DNA from: a virus
Reading direction: 5' to 3' (one strand)
Virus record (IMG/VR): IMGVR_UViG_3300018079_000013
Coordinates: 1-55,879 of that record
DNA: 55,879 bases
In this document: positions 49,970-55,879 of the stretch, piece after piece
Layout of the letters: the number at the start of each line of letters is the position of its first letter
Position numbering within the stretch: the stretch's first letter is position 1
Notes under the pieces: model-generated
Told to the model about the DNA's origin: nothing
Databases searched by the model: none
The model's input: the letters and a program-made list of their open reading frames with translations, nothing else
Program-made: the position numbers and the translations under genes

Positions 49970-50169
49970 CGCCGATTCTTCTCCCACTCATCGCGTGTGA
50001 TCGTTCTGACACGAATCGTAGGTGGCGTTAACCGTGACGCAGCCCATGACACTCTAAGTTGGGCAGCGTTTCGCACGGCTACTTCTCTATCCGAGTATAG
50101 CCCGCAGAAGAGAATAGGCTCGTTACGGTGCTTAACTGCTACCGTATGATACTGCGATGAACCTTCCAC
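49966..50169 (-). CDS. Hypothetical 67-residue protein
   Basis: A GTG start at 50169 follows GAAAGGAAGGTAAC. It overlaps the zinc protein by 38 bases. A beta-alpha start (HTVAVKHRNEPILFCGLYSD) is followed by a basic end (TRDEWEKNRR). Unknown function. Confidence 0.55.
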   Translation of the reverse strand: MEGSSQYHTVAVKHRNEPILFCGLYSDREVAVRNAAQLRVSWAASRLTPPTIRVRTITRDEWEKNRR

Positions 50170-50632
50170 TGTATGTTACCTTCCTTTCTTTCGTGCCACG
50201 TGTCTGAGCTAATGCCTCTGAGGGCGTGGCCCCTTTTGAAATTAAACGATTATATCTATTGCGAGCGCTATGACAACGTTTGTTTGATTTACAGAACAGT
50301 GTCTCGCCTGGCGTACCCCATCTTATCACACTATCGCAACAATTGCAAATCGGACGAACCATCTTCTGAATCGTCTGACGTGCCTGAGCTACGGTGTAGC
50401 CCTTCGTTACGACAAGGTACTCTACCTCGTCGCCGTGCTTTTCGTACCATGCCTCTTGACTGCACGGCTTGCACATCGTCCTTTGATGTACAGGCCCACC
50501 GCATCGAGTACAGCCTTGTACCAACGAGCACGCTAGACAGAATCCCTCGTTGTAATTAAACTCGGACGCACTAACCCAATCGCCACAACGGGGGCAAAAT
50601 TCCTCCTGGCTAAGAGGAAGTGTGGCTTCCAA
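50132..50632 (-). CDS. Multi-zinc-ribbon protein (166 residues)
   Basis: A TTG start at 50632 has GGAGCTAAAGAGCG ahead. Cysteine pairs recur: CPRCG, CLAC, CTRCGG, CKPC, CNCC and CKSNKRC. The C-terminal basic half (SARNRYNRLISKGATPSEAL) resembles DNA-binding parts of phage zinc proteins, and some homing-endonuclease-associated proteins look similar, but no nuclease motif is evident. Confidence 0.6.
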   Translation of the reverse strand: MEATLPLSQEEFCPRCGDWVSASEFNYNEGFCLACSLVQGCTRCGGPVHQRTMCKPCSQEAWYEKHGDEVEYLVVTKGYTVAQARQTIQKMVRPICNCCDSVIRWGTPGETLFCKSNKRCHSARNRYNRLISKGATPSEALAQTRGTKERKVTYSGRFIAVSYGSS

Positions 50633-50801
50633 CGCTCTTTAGCTCCAACCATTCAAAAGGTGTATACCATCGGACGTTCGTTCCGATTGGGCGAAACTCG
50701 ACAATGGTAAGTTGACCTTTGTAAAGCGTGCGTCGATACTCGAATCCATCCCTAACCCACGTTTCGTAGGTCACCAGGGTTTGCACGACCACGGACTCCA
50801 A
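50610..50801 (-). CDS. Hypothetical 63-residue protein
   Basis: TTG at 50801 or GTG at 50792 could start it; AAGGATTGGAG lies just ahead. A basic, beta-prone sequence (EYRRTLYKGQLTIVEFRPIG) ends in WYTPFEWLELKSVG. It overlaps both neighbours. Start and function are uncertain. Confidence 0.45.
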   Translation of the reverse strand: MESVVVQTLVTYETWVRDGFEYRRTLYKGQLTIVEFRPIGTNVRWYTPFEWLELKSVGSHTSS

Positions 50802-51283
50802 TCCTTGCCTGATTCTACAAAGTAGTTATGTGCGGCTATTGCTTGTTCTAATGGCGTTTCGCCGTGTCCATATTTCTCACGTTCTGAACTACCCATTTGA
50901 AACATTCCGAGGTATTGTCCATTGTGGGCACGTACACTAAAACTGTGCCCGGACTCACAATGAGCAACTGCAAGTGCCTCAGTGCAGTAAGTTCCGAATA
51001 CATGACAGATCGCGTTCTTGGGTTCCTGTAAGTCCACATAGAATCGAAATGATTCATCGGCTCGACTTTCCCATAAATGCGCAATCCACTTTAGATACGA
51101 ACAGCCGTTGGTTCGACGATCAGCATACGAACTTCGTGTCCGTGGCACTAAAACTGCGTCTTGCCATTTCCATGTTGCCTTCCGCTTGGTTGTAATGTAC
51201 GGCTTTGTGCTTCCACACGGTGCGATGCTTCTCTTCTGCTCTCCTGTTTGTCCGGTGCTGTTCGTTGGTACTAATGACAGCAC
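50771..51283 (-). CDS. Secreted transglycosylase/lysozyme-like protein
   Basis: The C-terminal about 75 residues match soluble lytic transglycosylase or Rpf-like folds: ALAVAHCESGHSFSV (catalytic Glu in ESG), GQYLGMFQMGSSERE, YGHGETPLEQAIAAHNYF and GKDWSPWSC. GTG 51283 has no ribosome site, but in frame upstream an AUU codon at 51308-51310 lies five bases after AGGAGG. It would add a hydrophobic N-terminus (LFVALILTVLSLVP) typical of secretion. It is separate from the late lysis cassette. Confidence 0.75.
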   Translation of the reverse strand: MLSLVPTNSTGQTGEQKRSIAPCGSTKPYITTKRKATWKWQDAVLVPRTRSSYADRRTNGCSYLKWIAHLWESRADESFRFYVDLQEPKNAICHVFGTYCTEALAVAHCESGHSFSVRAHNGQYLGMFQMGSSEREKYGHGETPLEQAIAAHNYFVESGKDWSPWSCKPW

Positions 51284-51310
51284 TGTTAGTATCAGGGCTA
51301 CGAAAAGAAT

Positions 51311-51482
51311 ACAAGCCTCCTATGTAGGGGACAAGAAAAGGCAGTAGGGCATCAATCATTGCGACTCAGGGAGCCACTAACTTCCTTAGGGGAGATAGAG
51401 GAAGTAATGACTACTGCCCTTACTACCTTACGAGTGGAGGAACCACTCGTTCCTGTTACGTTTGGGAGGTAACAGAAGATAA
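51311..51482. repeat. Structured leader of the transglycosylase gene
   Basis: Between the -10 at 51483 and the AGGAGG at 51316-51321 lie a large bulged stem (51340-51347 with 51411-51418; TCATT 51356-51360 with AATGA 51406-51410; ACTTCCT 51380-51386 with AGGAAGT 51399-51405) and the perfect hairpin ACGAGTGG/CCACTCGT (about 51430-51450). It is about 165 bases long, close to riboswitch leader size. Confidence 0.55.
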
Positions 51483-51511
51483 GTGTTACCATAAAAAGTG
51501 GCGGTTGTCAA
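51483..51511 (-). promoter_or_regulatory. Leftward promoter before the structured leader
   Basis: On the minus strand TTGACA (51506-51511), 17 bases, TAACAC (51483-51488). The -10 overlaps one arm of GGTAAC (51468-51473)/GTTACC (51485-51490), a possible operator. It drives the secreted transglycosylase gene through a 165-base leader. By eye. Confidence 0.6.
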
Positions 51512-51576
51512 GGTATCGGATTCAATCTGAAATCTCACAACAACTGAGTTTTCAGTGTTGCCTAGTCCGACAACGA

Positions 51577-52542
51577 TTATCGTCGGAAGTTGAAGACTCG
51601 TCGTTCGGTAATAATGAGCGGTTTGTCTTCCGGGCCTTTGATGTGTTCGTAGATGTATACCCAACTATGGGTTTTCGTTTTCGAGTAGTATTGCCTGCGC
51701 CAGTGTCCACTGACAACCCAACGTCGTGACCATTCAATCTTCTGTGGTTCCTCGTCATCCTTCTTAACTGACTTGCGACGAAGAGTGATCAGCGTGATAA
51801 AACGTTGAGGTTCGTTAGGAAACTCACGAGCAAATCGCTTTCGACTAGCACGATCAGGGTCTAACCTGATGGGAGCACCGATTTTCTGTTGCGCGAGCAG
51901 TTGCATTGCAACAAACAACTTCACTATTCCAACCACTAGCTCTGACCCTTGTACTGTGTAATCTGGCATGGGCTCGCCTATCCTGCACGGATACAAGTGC
52001 GCCAACACAAGTGGCGGCACAGGGACTCCATCGCGCGCACAGTTGGCAATGTACTGCTCATTGAACTCATCATTGAAATCGGTCGGATCGGTAAAGTAGT
52101 AGATGATAATAGTTTCCAACGGATTGCTTTCGTCCGCATCGTTACGAACGCGATCAAGTACCCACGCCATTGCGTGCATAGTTACTTTGCGTCCATTTCG
52201 ATCTATGCCATCTATCGGTTCCTCGAATAGAACAAATCCTCTTGGTGAGAGCATTGATTCTTTTTCGAATACGACATTCTGCGGAAGATCATGCGCGGCC
52301 TGTAGTAGTAGGTGCATCATGTCCGTCGTAATGAACACGGTGTCAGCTTGCCACAATGTTGAGCACAGATTTGAAACGAAATTGAGTAGGTCGAAGTCTT
52401 TGGTCACTCGGTTAAGATCGGCACCAATCAACCCATTAAAGAAGTTGTATGAATAACTGACCCCGTAATCCTGCTTTAGCCATTTTAACGTATCCATCTG
52501 CACGTCAAGCGCACGGTGCCAGCCTGTGTGTACGCTATTCAT
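51577..52542 (-). CDS. 321-residue protein with actinobacterial-type GHWR C-terminus
   Basis: It starts MNSVHTGWHRALDVQMDTL. A mixed alpha-beta N-terminal 230 residues is followed by RRWVVSGHWRRQYYSKTKTH and SWVYIYEHIKGPEDKPLI. The xxGHWRxQxYP...RxxVWIxxHxKGPxDxPL pattern is one I recall from uncharacterised actinobacterial proteins on plasmids and phages. No enzymatic motif is evident. It offers a weak clue to the host group. Confidence 0.6.
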   Translation of the reverse strand: MNSVHTGWHRALDVQMDTLKWLKQDYGVSYSYNFFNGLIGADLNRVTKDFDLLNFVSNLCSTLWQADTVFITTDMMHLLLQAAHDLPQNVVFEKESMLSPRGFVLFEEPIDGIDRNGRKVTMHAMAWVLDRVRNDADESNPLETIIIYYFTDPTDFNDEFNEQYIANCARDGVPVPPLVLAHLYPCRIGEPMPDYTVQGSELVVGIVKLFVAMQLLAQQKIGAPIRLDPDRASRKRFAREFPNEPQRFITLITLRRKSVKKDDEEPQKIEWSRRWVVSGHWRRQYYSKTKTHSWVYIYEHIKGPEDKPLIITERRVFNFRR

Positions 52543-52559
52543 CGTATGTCAATATTACT

Positions 52560-53009
52560 TCACTCACGTTCCACCGTCCCGTCTGCGTATATGATCACGC
52601 GCGGGATACCTTTCCTTTCCGCTTTGCGTACAGTTGACCATGTGCCGCTTCGATAAAATGGCCTTGGGTTGAGCGGCCACTGCTGCGGACATGCTATCAG
52701 CATAGCACATGTGTCAACTATTGCCTGATTGCGAACCGTGTACGATGCAGGTAGCTCGACTCGATCAGTCGCGTCACGTGGGCAGTCTGCACGATACTTT
52801 GAACTCGCGGGCGGATGCACATGTACATTGTAACCTATTGCTTTGGCACTGGTATGTGCTTGTTCGTCGGCTCCGATGCAGTCACCATGATGAAACCAAA
52901 TGGCACCACTATTGCGTAGCTCCGCGAGCACAGTTCGCAGGGCATGCCGTTGCTTGCTAGACAAGCCCAATCGCGTGCCTGTGAAGCCAACGTGTACGAC
53001 TTCACTCAT
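52560..53009 (-). CDS. SLOG-fold (YspA/DprA-like) nucleotide-binding protein
   Basis: The 149-residue protein begins MSEVVHVGFTGTRLGLSSKQ, with IWFHHGDCIGADEQAHT, RNQAIVDTCAMLIACP, and SGTWSTVRKAERKGIPRVII: the Rossmann-like SLOG layout that binds nucleotides or nucleotide signals. Phage copies are frequent near replication genes. GGGAGGTAAC precedes the start. A TTGACA-N7-TATGCT motif (52699-52717) lies within the gene. Confidence 0.75.
   Translation of the reverse strand: MSEVVHVGFTGTRLGLSSKQRHALRTVLAELRNSGAIWFHHGDCIGADEQAHTSAKAIGYNVHVHPPASSKYRADCPRDATDRVELPASYTVRNQAIVDTCAMLIACPQQWPLNPRPFYRSGTWSTVRKAERKGIPRVIIYADGTVERE
52699..52717 (-). promoter_or_regulatory. Recurrent TTGACA-N7-TATGCT motif
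   Basis: The fourth copy of the motif (TTGACA, seven bases, TATGCT, with TGC before it), inside the SLOG gene. It could drive the 321-residue gene below, or be a chance match because it lies in coding sequence. Confidence 0.35.
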
Positions 53010-53682
53010 GTTTGTTACCTCCCTTGGTTTATTGAGCTACGTAGGGCGATTCTAACCTTAGCCCTTCGCATATTTTTGCGACTCGTCGTGGCATAGCCGC
53101 TAAACTATACCGCGTGCGATGCTACCCGCAATTTCTCTACCTAACTCCACTGATACAGTCGGCTCTATATGCACTTTACCATTCTTCAACAGCTCCATGC
53201 AGAAACTAGGCTCGACTGCATCTATGGGCAGTCCTACGTAGCTCACGGAGCGGGCGCAATGAATTGCTGATTCCCGATTTACCGTCGAGCGGGATAAAGC
53301 CCAAACGGACTCACGGTTTGATCAGAGAGTCAACGAACTATCCTGGATCGTTGAGCTTCTTCCTCCATTGCGTTTATCCCGCTCCGTCAACTACGTAGCT
53401 CAATGAGTGAGGCTCCCGCATGGCTTGCCACCTAACAAGTTGCGGTCGGGGAGCAGGTGTTTTGTGTTCGATCCCCACGTCCTCACTCATTCAACTACGT
53501 AGAGGTTTATTGCCCGTCGCGTAGTTGCATCTACCACGGGCCGTGTGCACCGAATGATACAGACATGCACACCTAGCACGGAAGACCTACCAGTGCGATG
53601 CAACGAACGGTAGGTAGCATCGTGAGAGTGACTACGCTGCAACGGTCACTCTCGTTATGAGCGTGGCTTGCAGGCAACACAC
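53010..53682. repeat. Gene-free island with tandem multi-arm modules (right)
   Basis: No gene with a ribosome site occurs for 670 bases. Modules: 53033-53045 with 53233-53245 (TGAGCTACGTAGG, 13 bp); 53247-53254 with 53378-53385 plus 53255-53261 with 53366-53372 (8 and 7 bp); 53402-53412 with 53481-53491 (11 bp); 53585-53591 with 53609-53615; and 53624-53632 with 53645-53653 (9 bp). The palindrome CTACGTAG occurs four times (53037, 53234, 53391, 53495), at the joints. The third module holds a T-loop-like GTTCGATCC but does not fold as a tRNA. Confidence 0.7.
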
Positions 53683-53808
53683 TCATACCTTTATGAGTAG
53701 ATTTTCAGGTTCTACCCAAACACCATAATTCGCCATTATGATCAGGACAAACATGGCATCGATGTATTCCTGCTCGGTTTCAAACCAAGCAAGGAACACT
53801 TCAGGCAT
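53683..53808 (-). CDS. 41-residue protein
   Basis: The ATG at 53808 lies eight bases inside the end of the upstream gene. The 41 codons begin MPEVFLAWFETEQEYIDAMF and end LLIKV. An acidic-aromatic start is followed by a hydrophobic helix (FVLIIMANYGVWV). A small hairpin, ACTCAT/ATGAGT, covers its stop. Moderate support. Confidence 0.5.
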   Translation of the reverse strand: MPEVFLAWFETEQEYIDAMFVLIIMANYGVWVEPENLLIKV

Positions 53809-53986
53809 GTGATAATTCGTGTGCCAGTTCATCGTGATCACCATGAAGGATACGACCTAGGTTTTCGGCTACTCCCCAATACGTTTTAACGGAGATCGGG
53901 TCGAAACCCAAACCCTGATCGTATTGTGTCTCTAAGAGACTAGTTTCGCCTATCGCATCCTTCATGCTGATCACGAAGATCAGCAT
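53801..53986 (-). CDS. Hypothetical 61-residue protein
   Basis: The start MLIFVISMKDAIGETSLLET at 53986 follows AAGGCAAC. The N-terminal strand, then a helical segment (VAENLGRILHGDHDELAHEL), looks like a compact regulator or DUF. It is followed by a small coupled gene and the structured island. Unknown function. Confidence 0.6.
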   Translation of the reverse strand: MLIFVISMKDAIGETSLLETQYDQGLGFDPISVKTYWGVAENLGRILHGDHDELAHELSHA

Positions 53987-53993
53987 TGTTGCC

Positions 53994-54374
53994 TTACGCG
54001 GCGTTCGGGTTTTCAAGGTAAACCGTGCCGACCTTCGATTCCTTGTCGGTGCGGCTCGAAACCTTGACGTGCTGCACGCCTTCGGGCGCGTTCTTACCGT
54101 CGCGTGCGTTCTTGAGCGCCGTCGAGATCGAAGACGCTTGCTTACCTGCGAACTGACCCGTCTGAGTCGAGATTCGCGCGAAGCGCTGACCCGACTGCGC
54201 GAACGCGGTCAGAACCTTACCGTAGATGCCCTTCTCGGCTGAAGCGGCTGCGCCAGCCTCGGCCCACTCCTCTTCGGACATCGACTCGAAAATGTTCTCA
54301 ACTTCACTTGCACTCATGTCGCTGTTCCCTTCCTCTTGTGTTTGAACTTCAGTGTCTCTTCGTTGTCTCGCCAT
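53994..54374 (-). CDS. Hypothetical 126-residue helical protein
   Basis: Two starts each have a ribosome site: ATG 54374 (GAGGAAGGCGA) and ATG 54317 (GGAAGGGAACAGCGAC), giving 126 or 107 residues. The acidic helix SEVENIFESMSEEEWAEAGA is followed by a basic, Ser/Thr-rich half (QFAGKQASSISTALKNARDG). A leftward promoter in the upstream gene (54482-54510) could drive it strongly. Unknown function. Confidence 0.65.
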   Translation of the reverse strand: MARQRRDTEVQTQEEGNSDMSASEVENIFESMSEEEWAEAGAAASAEKGIYGKVLTAFAQSGQRFARISTQTGQFAGKQASSISTALKNARDGKNAPEGVQHVKVSSRTDKESKVGTVYLENPNAA

Positions 54375-54807
54375 TCGCCTTCCTCTTTTCGAGAACCGTC
54401 AATCTCTCTTCGAAATTGACCAACGTACCTGCTAGATCGATTCCTTTTAACCTCCCTTCCAGTAGTTCAACTCGTGTCTCTAGTGTACTGGACGCTCCCT
54501 CATTTGTCAAGGGGCGTCTGTACGCGGCACGAAACTCGTCCAGTACAGGCGAACGGTACAGGGCCATCACGCTAGGTTGCCCTGCCCTACCTCTGTACAG
54601 TAGTTGAATGCAGCCCATTTCCTCAAGGACTGCATACAGTTGTGTGTAGTACGCTTGTGACACATGTAAAGAGCGAAACGTTTCAACGCGTGACCCGGTG
54701 AAAACCTTACGGCTTTTATCCGCTTTATCTATTGTAGCAGTCTTGTCAAGCGCCTCGTACAACGCGAGACAGTGCTCGAACATGCGTGGCACAGGAAGTT
54801 CTGTCAC
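54349..54807 (-). CDS. Probable DNA-binding protein (winged-helix-like)
   Basis: A GTG start at 54807 (VTELPVPRMFEHC) overlaps the previous stop as GTGA, better than the earlier TTG at 54861. Residues about 35-75 (GSRVETFRSLHVSQAYYTQL then YAVLEEMGCIQLLYRGR) fit a winged helix-turn-helix. A coiled coil ends the protein (LETRVELLEGRLKG). Possible transcriptional regulator of the leftward unit. Confidence 0.6.
   Translation of the reverse strand: MTELPVPRMFEHCLALYEALDKTATIDKADKSRKVFTGSRVETFRSLHVSQAYYTQLYAVLEEMGCIQLLYRGRAGQPSVMALYRSPVLDEFRAAYRRPLTNEGASSTLETRVELLEGRLKGIDLAGTLVNFEERLTVLEKRKANGETTKRH
54482..54510 (-). promoter_or_regulatory. Leftward sigma70-like promoter
   Basis: On the minus strand TTGACA (54505-54510), 17 bases, TACACT (54482-54487): a near-consensus pair with ideal spacing. 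It lies within the winged-helix gene, about 110-165 bases upstream of the two candidate starts of the next gene. Confidence 0.65.
54731..54749 (-). promoter_or_regulatory. Recurrent TTGACA-N7-TACAAT motif
   Basis: Minus strand TTGACA, seven bases, TACAAT inside TGCTACAAT. This is the third copy of the motif at 2279-2297 and 5662-5680. It lies within the winged-helix gene, so it may act as an internal promoter or a regulator binding site. Confidence 0.4.
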
Positions 54808-54956
54808 GTCAGTTTGAAGTCTACTCGAATGAGATTCGAGCCGACGTAGTAAACGCTCCAATTCTCGCCGTCGATTCGATTTATTCCTGTGTTGGTTGTA
54901 ATCGTTTCGATGGCCTTTGTTACTTCGGCTATACTCGCTTTTTCAATTTGTGCCAT
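54804..54956 (-). CDS. 50-residue protein
   Basis: The ATG at 54956 overlaps the upstream gene by 14 bases, and the TGA overlaps the next GTG start (GTGA). The product begins MAQIEKASIAEVTKAIETIT and ends IRVDFKLT. The overlap at both ends supports it. Unknown function. Confidence 0.6.
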   Translation of the reverse strand: MAQIEKASIAEVTKAIETITTNTGINRIDGENWSVYYVGSNLIRVDFKLT

Positions 54957-55284
54957 GATCGTCTGTCACGCTTTCTTTGTCGGCTTCAACTAGGAAGCAG
55001 TCTCTACAAACGTCGAATTCGTCAATGGTGAATACCATGCGAGACGGATACTGTTGACGGTATTCTCTCGCTTCCCCATAGATGGCCCGTTGCACTTCAG
55101 CGTGCATTGGCACAGTGCAGAAACCCATGTGCGTCGGAAACTTGAACCAGTTCGTTTGTGTTCGAATGTCCGTGTTCCACTTCGATTTTGTTTCTTTCGT
55201 TTTGTCTGTTGGTTGGGAAGTTTCTTGCGCCTTTGCGTACTCGTCGTCACTTATGACTTCGAAAAGTGGTTCCTGACTATTCAT
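54943..55284 (-). CDS. Hypothetical 113-residue protein
   Basis: The start MNSQEPLFEVISDDEYAKAQ at 55284 follows GAAAGTAGC; the earlier start at 55323 has no clear ribosome site. A charged Thr/Lys linker (TDKTKETKSKWNTD) precedes a compact part (FKFPTHMGFCTVPMHAEVQR) ending CRDCF, a possible metal site. Confidence 0.6.
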   Translation of the reverse strand: MNSQEPLFEVISDDEYAKAQETSQPTDKTKETKSKWNTDIRTQTNWFKFPTHMGFCTVPMHAEVQRAIYGEAREYRQQYPSRMVFTIDEFDVCRDCFLVEADKESVTDDHGTN

Positions 55285-55480
55285 AGCTACTTTCGAAGGG
55301 TTCAGTTTTCTTACGTGCATCAATTACAGCGAGATTGAGGTTTATAGATAGTTCCTCTGCCGCGTTAGCCGTTAGCTCGAACTCAATCGTCTCTCCAGCG
55401 CTTTTAGGAATTAATACGAATACGACACCCTCCTCACCGTATGTATACTCACGTTTGATCTCTCTTTTTATGAGGATCAT
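55277..55480 (-). CDS. Hypothetical 67-residue protein
   Basis: GAAGAGGACG precedes the ATG, which overlaps the upstream stop (ATGA). A basic start (MILIKREIKREYTYGEEGVV) is followed by LIPKSAGETIEFELTANAAE. It looks like a small beta-alpha fold. Unknown function. Confidence 0.65.
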   Translation of the reverse strand: MILIKREIKREYTYGEEGVVFVLIPKSAGETIEFELTANAAEELSINLNLAVIDARKKTEPFESSYE

Positions 55481-55815
55481 TTTTCGTCCTCTTCGAATTT
55501 AAAGCTCCTAATCCTCCTCATTGAAATGTACCCGAACGGTACTAGTTCGCCATCAGTGCGTTCAAGACGAACACACTCGAAGTCAGGAAGCAAATTTGAA
55601 TGCCACATGATGTACGTGATTGCAAACATTACTTCATTTAGAGCCACGCGCTCGCTTCGTCCTTTTATTGCGCGTTGCAGTGCGCTCATTGTCATGGGGT
55701 TCAACCAGTCGCGCTCTCTTGTGCGTTCGTCTAGAAAGATCGCGTGCTCATGCGACAACGTTTGAACAGGAGCAGTCGCACGTTGGCTGTCTTTCAATTG
55801 CGTTGGTCTACTCAC
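55477..55815 (-). CDS. Hypothetical 112-residue protein
   Basis: A GTG start at 55815 (VSRPTQLKDSQRAT) overlaps the stop of the junction-spanning gene as GTGA, better than the earlier ATG at 55851. A helical centre (SALQRAIKGRSERVALNEVM, FAITYIMWHS) is followed by a short beta hairpin and a basic-acidic tail. Unknown function. Confidence 0.6.
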   Translation of the reverse strand: MSRPTQLKDSQRATAPVQTLSHEHAIFLDERTRERDWLNPMTMSALQRAIKGRSERVALNEVMFAITYIMWHSNLLPDFECVRLERTDGELVPFGYISMRRIRSFKFEEDEK

Positions 55816-55879
55816 GCCGTCTCTTTCAGTAGCGGATCGGTACAAACCCATTCGACTTCCTCTTCGGTGCGTCCTGGAA
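55812..55879 (-). CDS. 3' part of the 49-residue HicB-like protein (other contig end)
   Basis: The frame enters at 55879 in exactly the phase required to continue the gene opening at position 82. It reads PGRTEEEVEWVCTDPLLKET then Ala and a stop at 55812-55814. The downstream GTG overlaps it (GTGA). With the 1-82 segment it makes one complete 49-residue gene. Confidence 0.6.
   Translation of the reverse strand, partial: PGRTEEEVEWVCTDPLLKETA

Noticed and set aside
53402-53491. Possible tRNA gene (GTTCGATCC T-loop-like word, closed stem)
   Set aside because: The acceptor-like stem is present, but the T stem has mismatches, the D arm and anticodon arm cannot be placed with normal sizes, and the sense strand would oppose the operon.
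1-55879. Prophage or temperate lifestyle
   Set aside because: No integrase, excisionase, immunity repressor or attachment site is recognisable.

Overview
This 55,879-base window looks like the complete genome of a long-tailed (siphovirus-like) bacteriophage. It carries a large terminase, DUF935-type portal, S49 head protease with a nested scaffold, HK97-type capsid genes, a 1,133-residue tape measure protein and a lysis cassette; I see no sheath, integrase or repressor. The two ends join in frame: a gene opening at position 82 on the minus strand runs off position 1, and its remainder runs from 55879 to a stop at 55812. The contig is therefore most likely a circularly permuted or circular genome cut inside that gene. 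The host is uncertain. Strong AGGAGG ribosome sites, a Thr/Pro-rich secreted protein and a protein whose C-terminus resembles actinobacterial proteins point weakly to Actinobacteriota.

Layout. A control region (about 7162-7455) separates two divergent transcription units. Rightward (7456-35209): small late proteins and an unusual set of fibre/adhesin genes placed before the terminase; terminase, portal, protease/scaffold, decoration and major capsid proteins; head-tail completion proteins; tail tube; tail-assembly chaperones with a -1 frameshift; tape measure; distal tail proteins; then a muralytic and holin-like lysis cassette. It ends at a strong hairpin (35225-35296) shared with the opposing unit. 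Leftward (7161 down to 1, and across the junction from 55879 down to 35296): many tightly coupled small genes with ATGA/GTGA overlaps, plus replication and nucleotide metabolism. These include a SNF2-like helicase, a Cas4/RecB-like nuclease, a Sak4-like ATPase with an ssDNA-binding protein, a RepB-type primase-helicase, a uracil-DNA-glycosylase/DNA polymerase A fusion, a dNMP kinase, a MazG-like pyrophosphatase, a RuvC-like nuclease, a macrodomain protein and a SLOG-fold protein.

The most unusual feature is a set of gene-free islands confined to the leftward unit (155-746, 1868-2075, 4798-5060, 5632-6185, 51311-51576, 53010-53682). They are packed with large hairpin or multi-arm modules closed by 8-17 bp stems. 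Several abut head to tail through shared junction words (ATTCAAGTATGG, CTCAATGAG, CTACGTAG). They are not recognisable tRNAs and may be an undescribed family of structured phage RNAs or DNA sites.

Other points of interest are a 46-codon truncated copy of a fibre N-terminus beside the full fibre gene, two related fibre cassettes built on exact 20-residue acidic repeats, a secreted beta-helix-like protein inside the virion operon, possible AUU or AUC/AUA starts, and a GC-rich coiled-coil gene that looks acquired. Thirteen small genes of 21-53 codons were placed by their start/stop overlaps and ribosome sites.
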